Assembly (NCBI RefSeq): GCF_040939455.1
Contig: NC_134116.1
Coordinates: 70,201,900 to 70,265,899, forward strand
Length of the DNA: 64,000 nucleotides
Direction of reading: 5' to 3'
Origin: Microcebus murinus
Taxonomy: Eukaryota; Chordata; Mammalia; Primates; Cheirogaleidae
The position numbers and the translations under genes were made by a program. Each line of letters starts with the position of its first letter. Position 1 is the stretch's first letter. The notes beneath the pieces were generated by a model that searched no databases, was not told the origin of the DNA, and worked only from the letters and a program-made list of their open reading frames with translations. Below, piece by piece: positions 24,289-34,016 of the stretch.

Positions 24289-25612
24289 AACCATCATTAG
24301 AGCAAATAGACAACCCACAGAGTGGGAGAAAATATTTGCTCTCTACACTTCTAATAAAGGTCTAGTAACAAGAATCTATCTAGAACTTAAAAGAATAAAC
24401 AAGAAAAAAATCAAGAAACCCCATCAAGAAATGGGCAATGGAAATGAACAAAAACTTCTCCAAAGAAGACAGAATAATGGCCTGCAAACATAAAAAAATG
24501 CTCACCATCTCTAATCATCAGAGAAATGCAAATCAAAACCACAATGAGATACCATCTAAAACCAGTGAGAATGGCTTGTATCAAGAAATTTACACTTACA
24601 AAATAGGTGCGATGCGCACCACCTGAGGGTAGGACACGCTTGATGCTTTGGTAAGGGGGGGTAGTGCAGGGGGAGGAATGGCAGGGGCAATATATGTAAC
24701 CCTAACAATATTTGTACCCCCATAATATGAAAAAATAAAAAAACTAAAAAAAAAAAAAAAGAAATCTCAAAACAAAAAATGCTGGCGAGGATATGGAGAG
24801 ACAGGAGCACTCTTATCCTGCTGGTGGGACTGCAAATTAGTGCAACCTCTGTGGAAAAGAATTTGGAGATACCTCAAACAGCTAGATATAGAAATACCAT
24901 TCAACCCAGCAATAGCATTGTTGGGCATCTACCCAAAAGAGCATAAGACATTCTATTATAAAGACATCTGCACCCGAATGTTTATGGCAGCACAATTCAC
25001 TATTGCAAGATCATGGAAACAACTCAAGTGTCCATCAATTCATGAGTGGGTAATTAAAATTTGGTATATGCTCACAATGGAATACTACTCAATTCTAAGA
25101 AATGACAGTGAACTAGCACCGTTTATGCTATCCTGGATTAAGCTTAAGCCCGTTATCCAAAGTGAGGCAACACAAGATCAAGAAAATGGGTTCCACATCT
25201 ACTTGCCATCGAATTGGTACTGACTGATTAAAACTATGGAGCTCAAATGGTGGTAGTGTTCACCAGGGTTTGGGGGAAGGGAGATACACATCTTAGGGTT
25301 GTGGTGAGCATTGTGGGGAGGGGGAGGGAATACCTCTAACCCCTCATAGGAAAAGGCAAAGATATACAATGTAACCAAAAGGTCAAAAAAGTAAAAAAAA
25401 AAAAAAAACACTTTTATTGGGTGGTGGGCTGATGGGAAGGGGGAAGAGGGGAAGGATATATACTTACAAAATAGGTGCGATGCGCACCACCTAGTGGTTG
25501 GACACACTTGATGTTTTGGCAAGGTGGGGGACAGAATGGCAGGGGCAATATATGTAACCCTAACAGTATTTGTACCCCCATAATATGATAAAATAAAAGG
25601 AAAAAAAAATAG
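24289..25612 (+). mobile_element. 5'-truncated young L1 (strepsirrhine subfamily)
   Basis: L1 retroposon carrying the end of ORF2 plus the 3'UTR. It opens in ORF2 (ATTAGAGCAAATAGACAACCCACAGAGTGGGAG). After an inserted tail (24590-24758) it continues GCTGGCGAGGATATGGAGAGACAGG. An open stretch at 24840-25223 reads FNPAIALLGIYPKE and KLKPVIQSEATQD, the ORF2p C-terminal region. The 3'UTR holds a G-rich tract, GGTGCGATGCGCACC and TTTGTACCCCCATAATATGATAAAATAAAA. The direct repeat TGTCCTCAA flanks it (24280-24288 and 25613-25621), so this is one retrotransposition event truncated at its 5' end. Confidence 0.92.
24590..24758 (+). mobile_element. L1 3'-tail element nested in the L1
   Basis: 169 bp consisting only of the last part of the same L1 3'UTR: ACACTTACAAAATAGGTGCGATGCGCACC...GGCAATATATGTAACCCTAACA...TGTACCCCCATAATATG plus a poly-A tail. 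It splits the ORF2 sequence of the host L1. The target duplication AAGAAAT is present at 24583-24589 and 24759-24765. It therefore inserted after the host L1 and from the same or a sister subfamily. Confidence 0.92.
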
Positions 25613-25951
25613 TGTCCTCAACCAGTCTGACTTCCTGGCTTGTGCTACACTGTTTCTAACAGCAACCAAGAGAACGAACTATATTGAGGATATTACATTG
25701 AAATCACTAGCACTGCTGTTTTCTGCTTCTATTTACTCTGGATAGACAATGATAACTATGAAATATGTAGAGTGCTGCATATGTAATGTGTGTATCCATT
25801 AATTATTCAGCAAATATCTATTGTACACTTACTATGAGCCAGTCCCCAGGCTATATATTAGGTAAATACCAGCACAATTCCTGCCTTTGTGCAGCTTTCA
25901 GTCTATTTCACAATATAAACAAATAAACTTCTAGTTAAAATTTTTGAGAAG

Positions 25952-25998
25952 AGAAACCTTAAAATCTGTACCCCTCTAATATGCCAAAATAAAAAAAA
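25952..25998 (+). mobile_element. Ultra-short L1 3'-tail insertion
   Basis: AGAAACCTTAAAATCTGTACCCCTCTAATATGCC followed by AAAATAAAAAAAA: roughly the last 35 nt of the L1 3'UTR plus the A-tail. Direct repeats of about 15 bp flank it (AAAATTTTTGAGAAG at 25937-25951, and AATTTTTTTGAGAAG at about 25999-26013). Confidence 0.85.
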
Positions 25999-26188
25999 AA
26001 TTTTTTTGAGAAGTGCTAAGAAGGAAAGAGAAGAGATACAGTGATGAAAATGGGGGAACCAACTTACTGAATGGTACAATTATACAGATGGTATGCTAAT
26101 GAAACATGGTTACTAAATATATTGAAAAGACAACATGTTACATTTGTTGGCACTCTTCTCCATCATAAGAAAGAACACCAGCTTTTCA

Positions 26189-26233
26189 TTTAACATGTAT
26201 TGTTAAATAAATAGGACACATGTATTGTGTCCT
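26189..26233. repeat. Two adjacent small hairpins sharing a core
   Basis: TTTAACATGTATTGTTAAA (26189-26207), then AGGACACATGTATTGTGTCCT (26213-26233). Both are inverted repeats around the same core CATGTATTG. Function unknown. Confidence 0.8.
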
Positions 26234-26325
26234 ATGTGGTTAATTTCTAGTAACATATAGTACCTCAATGCTGTAAACATCTGTGCATGCACCCCCCACC
26301 AATCTCTTACTCATACTATATACCA

Positions 26326-26388
26326 CACACACACATATATGTGTTCAACTTAATATATGTGTGTGTATATATATATATATATATATAG
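26326..26388. repeat. (CA)n / (TG)n / (TA)n microsatellite, self-complementary
   Basis: CACACACACATATATGTG, a short spacer, then ATATGTGTGTGTATATATATATAT. The CA and TG halves can pair with each other. Confidence 0.9.
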
Positions 26389-26399
26389 TTTTTTTTTTA

Positions 26400-27570
26400 A
26401 GTCATTACTACTGTTTTGACACTAGCACTTCTTCCAAGGTCTCCTTTCCCTGACATTCTTCCATTCTCCCCAAGCTAGGGCTATGTATTATATCTGACAA
26501 TTTACATTACAATTGGTAAAGTTCCTGAAAAATGCATCCTTCCTGCCTTTGAAAAGTATACTTTCCCATTCTGACACTGCAAAGTCATAGTTCAGAATAC
26601 CAAACCCTAGTTTCAGCCCAGGCTTTTTAACCAGGTTAATTTTTTCCCATGCCATGTGATTGCTGAATCTGCAAGGCAAGACAGGATTACATAATACACC
26701 GCTGGAGATGCTTTTCAATTTTTTGTCTACATTGTTTATCTCCATACATATCAGTGGGGAATAGTTATTATGAATGATGATTCTTGACAAACTCTCTGAA
26801 ACATTTTGGATTCACGCTAGAGGGAGATGATAATTAATGCATGTATGTGAATCAAACAAGATTCCCAATTAACAATAATGAAGCTCTAGGTGAAAAAAAG
26901 CAAACATTGAAGTGTAGGGCAGATTACCCAAGCTACAGCTAATAATGAGAAAAGTTTTGTTACTAACCAAATCAAATAGCTAAAGACATGAACATCCAAG
27001 TGGGTATAAAAGTAACCTTTTTATCTAAAATTTTATTTCTAGTATGTGTTTCTTTTATTGAGTTACTATCTAATTTCTGCTACGCTGCTGCCCTCTCTAC
27101 ACTTCTGCTTTTGTTGTTTCTGCTACCTTCTGCCTTCCTTTTCTCCTGTATTGTTCACCGCAGCAACAATATATTTTACTTCTTGGTATCACTTTTGCTC
27201 CAAATTTACTTATTTATCAGAAAGAGGAAAAAGTAGTACCATTTGGTTAAAGTATCATAATATAATCTAAGTTATATAATATGAAAAATAAAATATCTAG
27301 GTCTAAAATATACTACACAAGTAAACTTATAGCTTATTCACAGAGAACTTTGAAAAATTATGTTAATGCTATCCAGTAATTTTCAAAGAAGAATATATTT
27401 ATACTAGAACTTTGAAGGTAGACGTATACCTTTTTGATAAAGGGAAGAGCAAATCATTCAAGAGAAGATTTTCATTCTGTGCTTAAAATAATCATACCAG
27501 AGGGTGTATAAGCCTTCTTTTGGAGGAGGGGATGGTGCAGAAAGAAAGGTCTCTTGATAAGAGTACTGGA
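26400..27570. other. Unassigned intron
   Basis: No repeat recognised. The minus-strand open frame at 26488-26790 (100 codons) has no product I recognise and contains no splice pattern that fits NBEA. Confidence 0.4.
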
Positions 27571-27575
27571 TGTCA

Positions 27576-27887
27576 TTTTTTTTCTTAATTTTTATTTTTT
27601 AGAGATAGGGTTGCCCAAGTTGGAGGAATACAGTGGTATGATCAGAGCTCACTGAAGCCTCGAACCCTTGGGCTCCAGCAATCCTCATGCCTCAGCCTCC
27701 TGAGTAGTTAGGATCATAGGACTGCATTACCATGCCCAACTAATTTTTCTTATTTTTTATTTTTTGTAGAGACGGAGGTTTTGCTATGTTGCCAAGGCTA
27801 GTCACACACTCCTGGCCTCAAGTATTCCTCCTGCCTTGGCCTCCCAAAGTGCTGGGGCTACAGGCGTGAGCAACTGACCCAGCCTGA
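27576..27887 (-). mobile_element. Alu, minus strand, old dimer (AluJ-like)
   Basis: T-rich start, AGAGATAGGGTTGCCCAAGTTGGAGG, central AATTTTTCTTATTTTTTATTTTTTGTAGAGACGG, and end CCTTGGCCTCCCAAAGTGCTGGGGCTACAGGCGTGAGC. About 15-20% diverged by eye. An antisense open frame (27818-28129) is chance. Confidence 0.9.
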
Positions 27888-27889
27888 TT

Positions 27890-29180
27890 CTTTACTTTGC
27901 TTTTTATTTTATTTTGCTTTCTTAAGAAAAATAGTTTTTTTGAGGACAAAAAATACTTAGCTGTCTCTTTTTGCCTCTTGGGTGCACCACCACTCCCTGT
28001 AAGCCTGATTTTCTGGCATCTTAAGGAATAAAGCGGCTTTATAGTCTTTAAAGGATAATTTTCAACATGATAATGACAGGTAGAAAAAATAACTTCATTA
28101 AGTATCAGGTCAGGTTCTATATAAGACACAAAAGCAACTATTTTAATGTGTTATCCAGGAAATTGAGCTCAATTCTCACAAATATTTATTTACATTTGTA
28201 AAATCTGTATTTTGGCTAAAATAAGAGGAACACAATTTGGAATTGAGCACTCAGAGTAGTATAGAGTTGTAGTTCATGAGTTTTCCTTAATCTATGACTC
28301 AAGAGGAGAAGCAACCCCACTAGAGCACTGCCAATTCATTTCCTGTGATGGTTAAGTTTCTTAAAGGTTACCAGCTGTGACCCTACATAAAAGATTTGGT
28401 TGGGGTGAAAGGAATGATTTTAATGGTGAAACCATTGAAGGAACAATTTCATATAGTCAGTATATTTTTCCCACTTTATTAGCAATGGAAGAAAAATGGC
28501 TCCAGTATTCTGAACAATTAAACAAGAAGGTAGGGCTAGAAAGTGGGGGAGGGAAATTGCTTGGTTTTTTTTTTACAGCTTTATTCAGTGATCTCTCTTT
28601 TACCCACATGATCAGCAATGTTGAATTGTATTTTCATTCTTAGTCTTTGCATCTTTAACAAATTATTCTTCTGACTCACACTTTTTTTTTGCAATAACAT
28701 ACACAGGTTTTTAGAGCTCATACACACTCTTTTTTGCAGTAGAGCTAGACTCTTAGTTTAAAGCAATGTGAGGGCAAAAATAATTACTTTAATCTTAATT
28801 AATAAAATTGTAAAATTACTTGCGAAATATCTAATTCCATAGAGCAATTACACTTGAAGAAAGTAGGCATTCTTTTATCCTAATAATTACTGCTATAGTG
28901 AATAGGCTTAAATACTTTTAGAAATTGTAATTAAAAATTCTTCCCTGAAAGACTTCAGAAATTGATTACTATAAGAACTCCCACAGTAAAGGATATACTC
29001 TGAGAAATATCCTTATGTTAAATTGTACAATTTTCCATTATCTTTAAAACTATGTCTATTACTGCACAATCATTGTTTTTTAAACACCATAAAATATTTT
29101 TACAAAAGATGTCTTATTAGTTATGCAACATTTACAAGCCTGGTATTACTTAAAGTTGTTGAGTTTATAATTTTCATCAT
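27890..29180. other. Unassigned AT-rich intron
   Basis: Nothing recognised. Confidence 0.35.
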
Positions 29181-29184
29181 AGCA

Positions 29185-29420
29185 ATTATCTACACCTCAG
29201 TTCCTTATTCATAAAATGGAGATTAATAAAACCTACTTCATAAAATTGATGTAAGGAATATATGATTACATCAGTGCCTGGCACATATGTGTAAGCAACA
29301 TTAGCCCCAGCAGCAGCAGCAGGAGACAGTCTAATAGGATGTGAGTTCAAATCCCAGCCCTGCCACTTGATAGGAGCATTAATTTTCTCATCTACATGGA
29401 GACAATAATTCTTATAAAGC
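29185..29420 (+). mobile_element. Two MIR fragments
   Basis: The first (about 29185-29300) has the MIR 3' half: CACCTCAGTTCCTTATTCATAAAATGGAGATTAATAAAACCTAC...AGTGCCTGGCACATA. The second (about 29325-29420) has the core GTGAGTTCAAATCCCAGCCCTGCCACTTGATAG and TTTTCTCATCTACATGGAGACAATAAT. A (CAG)4 run sits between them at about 29310-29321. Confidence 0.7.
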
Positions 29421-29429
29421 TCATTGTCT

Positions 29430-31850
29430 ACTGCTTGCTACAAGTCCACCATTAAACAGTAATTATATCAACTGTTATACAAACTAAAGTGCATATATTT
29501 TTGCATTTCTATCAAGCTAAAATAATAAGTTTTCCAAACATTCAGATATGTTTTCTCAACCTAACAATACTTAATGCAACACTTACTGAGGTGATAGAAA
29601 TATAGAAGTTAAATTTGTTATCCAGCTTCTCAGGGTCCACAGGTTCAGGATCATCTCCCTACTATTTAAAATCTCTACTCCCCGCAGACTGTTTCCTCCA
29701 ATCTCATGTTGTTCATTCCTAGTTCTGTGCTATTCCTCTTGTTAAAATGTTCATGCTTATCCAACTGGCAATTCATTGTGTATTCTTCTTTGCTATTTTT
29801 CTAATGTTTATTTTGTATCACATGCTATTCCTCTCTCTAAGATACTCTTGTTCATAAATTTGGCAATTCATCATTGTATTATTCCCCTGTGAATATCAAC
29901 TATTCATTTAATACCTCATGCATTTATATCTTGACATTCTTACTAGATTGTAAGAAATAAGAGATTAGCATATTTGTCTTATTTAGTAGCTTTGCAACAC
30001 CCTAATATTTAGAATAGTGTTTCCAAATAATATCTGGGCAATAATATTTGTTAATTTGGTTGTTGTCTCAATGTTTTCATGTAATAAAATTAGATTTAAC
30101 TTTTAAAAACAAAATTATGACAGAGACAGACAAGTCTCCAAAAGCAGAGCAAAGCTACTAAGTATTAAACATGCTTACACATTTTAACAAACTGTGTATG
30201 TCCTATTGTGCTGTTTTACTAAGACACACTAAGTGGGGTGGAAGTAGTTATGAAACTACTATAGTAGAATTATAAGCATCACTTTTTTAGTAGCTTATCA
30301 TCATTCTGTAGGAGGGAACTATTTGCCAGTAACATTAAACCCAAATAGGAAAATACAACATAGTAAATTAAGAACATGGTGACAATTTAGTCTGCCTTTG
30401 TGAAGTTTGCTTTAGGCTATGCAATCTTCTCAGTAATCAAATGCAAGCTGGCCTATTTGTATTTGATTCTTTCTGATATTTATGAGGCATGCCAAAGAAA
30501 AATGTTTCCATCTCCACAAAAGTTATCTAACACATCTGCTTTTAAACTAATTGAAAAAATGTACTTGTTAGTTTTACAATTAACTTTCTATTTACAAAAG
30601 CTCTTAACTTGGTTGAAGCTTTTAATTTTTTGTCCATTCAGAAAACAACCAAACTCTACACCCTCTCCATTTTGTTCTTTTCCTATAAATGTCATCCCTT
30701 AAAACTATAAAACCATTTTTAAAATAATTTTCTCTTTGATTTATATTTGCCACACTAGAATTATAATAATAAAGGAACAAGAAAAAAAAGCAACCACTAG
30801 CTCAGTAATCATACCACAATCTTTTCATTATATTTTTACCTCCTAGTTCTCATTAACGTAGATAAATATTTTTTAAAATGTACTCACAATAGAGAAGTGA
30901 TTTTGTAATTATTTAAAAACAATATTTAATTTTGAACTCATTTTTACTATTCAGATATAAAATGTTTTTCTAATGATTAGCATAATAGATGTGATTATGC
31001 AATTTAAATATATTTAAATATTCACGTCAAGATTTATATGTTATTGCAATTATATTTAAATTAAATTTTATATTGAGATGTAATATTTGAAATTTTTTCT
31101 CGTGTACCTTTTGATGTAGTTTTAAAATTATTTTCCAAATTTAGACACATTTCTTGCATAAAATTGTATTTTCTTGTATTTTGACTCAACTCAAAATTTA
31201 AATAGTTCATGTTAATTTAATAGGACATATTAAAAAAATTTCCTATATATGTTACACAACCTATAATTACAGATGGACAGTTGCTACTTAGTAACCAATT
31301 TCTTATTTTCTCACTTATATAAAGGCAGTCTATATACTTAAAACAACAACTAGAAAACTCAGCACACATGTCACGATTCACTAATCCATAGTCCATTGAT
31401 TTGATCTTCGATGGAAGTTTTTGAATCTAAATATAAATAACGAGCATAAAATGATGTACATTTAGCTGATAATAAATGATCTCTGCCTTCTCTAAACACA
31501 TATTCTTTCTAAAGCAATAGACAGGTCTTATTGATTATGAACTACTTAAAGATGGCAATAACGCTTTGTAAAATAGCCAGAACTTTTTCTCTTAAGGACA
31601 TCTGAAGATAGAGATAGAGAGCATTAACAAATGTTTTAGACTAATGCCCCATACAGAAAGGCTCAATTAACTAAGATGTTTAGGAACCCTAATGAAGAGT
31701 TTTCTGCATAAATGAAAACCTGCAGTAAACAAAGCTATTTAATTTTTTGGTACTCAACATTTCCTAAACTCATTTGACCACATAATATTTATTTAACTAA
31801 CACTATTGACAGCACTTGGATTATACTTTGGTATATGTTGTCAAGGAGAC
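29430..31850. other. Unassigned AT-rich intron
   Basis: Possible decayed L2 at 29640-30060. No exon. A weak acceptor-like site on the NBEA strand lies at about 31433 (see the rejected items). Confidence 0.35.
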
Positions 31851-31879
31851 AGTGACTTTTCATTCAAAAATATCCTTTA

Positions 31880-32290
31880 TAGAGTCAGGGGCTTGGGGGA
31901 TATGTTAGCTCATTCATGCCCCCTCTCTTGCTCATGAGGACAGAGGCTTTTCTGTCTTGATCACTGCTGTGTTCCCACTGCTTAGAAATAATGCTTGTCA
32001 CAGTGCTTGTTTTGAGTGACTACCATGTTCTAGCAACTGTGCTAGAAGTTAATGAAACAAAGATTAGTAATGTTTTCTACTTAAAAAGCTTACAGCATTG
32101 TGAAGAGGAGGACAAATATATCAATAATTATAATATTATTAATTTGGTAACCAATGTTTGAAAAAAGTACTTTGAAGGCACATGTGAAGGAATTACGAAT
32201 TCTGTTGGAGCAATAAGGGACAGATGATACTAGAATTAAACCTTTAAATGATAAAGAGGGATGATGTGCCATGGGAATGAGGAATGCAGG
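31880..32290 (+). mobile_element. Possible L2/MIR-like fragments
   Basis: TGAGGACAGAGGCTTTTCTGTCTTGATCACTGCTGTGTTCCCACTG resembles an L2 tail. GTGACTACCATGTTCTAGCAACTGTGCTAGAAG resembles the ACTATGTGCCAGGCACTGTGCTAGG block of L2/MIR-class repeats. Weak. Confidence 0.4.
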
Positions 32291-32751
32291 GGGACTTACC
32301 TTGGGGTACAGCTAGACTGAAAAAGAAAAAGCCTAAAATGCATCTGACTCTAATAATAATGGTTTCTCCTTATCTCCTAACATTGGAGTGTTCCACAAGT
32401 GAGTGAATGGATAAATGAATTTTGGTTAATTGAGATTTGTGATTGCTTCAATCTTCCCTAGTCTGAATTCCATTCCAAGATTTCCAAAGAACAGTTCAGA
32501 TTATAAACTCCTGAATATAAATAGTGTAATACAGAAAAGGAAAGTTTATTGTGGATCGAGGCAGTAGGGGCAGAGAAGGTTGATCCAGATTATATAGAGG
32601 CTCTGGGCCTGCTTAAAGTTTATGTTTTAATCATCTTTGATATTATGAGCTCTAAGGTTCTTTTTTTTCTCATCTTCTCTTACAAGGTTGTGATATAATC
32701 CCTTAAAAAATACCACTTTTCTTTCTCTGAAAAAAAGTAGGGCATACTAGA

Positions 32752-34010
32752 TGTCTCTCTGTGACATCTGTGATCAGTCATCTTTGACATTAGTATTATA
32801 ACTGTCTTGGGGTGCCACAAACTGCATCCATATAAGATAGCAAAATTGATCAATAAATGTTGTGTGCTCTGACTGCTCCACCAACTGGCCATTCCTCTGT
32901 CTCTCTCCCTCTCCTTGAGCCTCCCTATTCCCTGAGAAACAACAATATTGAAATTAGGCCAATTAATAACCCCACGAGGGCCTCTAACTATTCAAATGAA
33001 AGAAAGAGCTGCAGGTCTCTCACTCTAAATCAAAAGCTATAAATGATTAATCTTAGTGAGAAAGGCATCTTGACAACAAAGATAGGCTGAAAGCTGGTCC
33101 TTTTGCTCCAAACAGTTAGCCAAGTTGTGAATGCAAAGAAAAAGTTCTTGAAGGAAATTAAAAATGCTATTCCAGGAAACACATGAATGATAAGAAAGTT
33201 AAACAGCTTTATTTTTGATATGGAGAAAGTTTTAGTGGTCTGGATAGAACATAAAACCACCCACAATATTCCCTTAAACCAATGCCTACTCCAGAACAAG
33301 ACTCTAATACTCTTTAATTCTATGAAGGCTGAGAAAGGTAGGGAAGATACACAAGAAAAGTCTGAAGTTAGCAGAGGTTGGTTCATGAGATTTCTTTGAG
33401 GTTCATTCTTTTCTTTAAGAAAAGAAGGCATCTCCATACAATAAAAATACAAGGCGAAGCAGCAAGTGCTGACATAGAAGCTGCAGCGAGTTACCCAGAA
33501 GATCTAGCTAAAGTGATTGATGAAGGTGGCTACAGTAAACAAAAAAAAAATCAGTGTAGAAGAAATAGCCTTATATTGGAAGAAGATGCCATCTGGAACT
33601 TTCGTACCTAGAGGAGAAGTCAGTGCCCAGTTTCAAAGCTTCAAAGGACAGGTTCACTCTTTTATTAGAGGCTGATGCACCTGGTGACCAAGTTGAAGCC
33701 ATTGCTCACTTACCAATCCAAATATTCTAGCGCCCTTAAGCATTACGCTAAATGTACTCTGCCTGTGCTCTAGAATGGAACAGAAAAATCCTGGATGACA
33801 GCACATCTGTTTACAGCATGGTTTACTGAATATTTTAAATCCTCCATTGAGACCTACTATTCAGAATAAAAAGATGCCTTGAAAATACTACTGTTCATTG
33901 ACAATGAACATGGTCAACCAAGAGCTCTGATAGAGATGTACAAGGAGATTAATGTTGTTTTCACTCCTGCTAACACAGCATTCATTCTGCAGCTCATGGA
34001 TCAAGGAAAT
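32752..34010 (+). mobile_element. Tigger1 DNA transposon, truncated at both ends
   Basis: A TcMar-Tigger (pogo-class) cut-and-paste transposon of the family that gave TIGD1. The 5' non-coding part starts mid-element (GACATCTGTGATCAGTCATC), continues GGGGTGCCACAAACTGC and CTGACTGCTCCACCAACTGGCC, then the decayed transposase: LTLNQKL, VVNAKKK-like, [22 protein letters not shown], then in another frame [21 protein letters not shown] and later the [19 protein letters not shown] block around the catalytic region. Frames are shifted near 33390 and broken by stops, so it is not functional. The 5' inverted repeat is gone, and the 3' part ends at a minus-strand L1. Confidence 0.9.
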
Positions 34011-34016
34011 GGTCAT

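Noticed and set aside
24840..25223. 127-codon open frame that looks like a real protein
   Set aside because: It is the C-terminal end of L1 ORF2 in a 5'-truncated copy, not an independent gene; reported within the L1 feature.
25199..25669. 156-codon minus-strand open frame, the longest in the window
   Set aside because: It is the antisense of the L1 3'UTR and A-tail (phenylalanine and proline runs reflect the reversed A and G tracts). Similar frames occur at 3784-4035, 24556-24810 and 63045-63242 over other L1 tails.
26488..26790. 100-codon minus-strand open frame on the NBEA strand
   Set aside because: No recognisable protein, and no acceptor/donor pair in the phase required by NBEA.
31378..31445. 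Possible extra NBEA exon: acceptor-like TTATATTTAG before ATTCAAAAACTTCC on the minus strand
   Set aside because: No frame gives a recognisable NBEA segment, and no convincing donor with the required phase is nearby.
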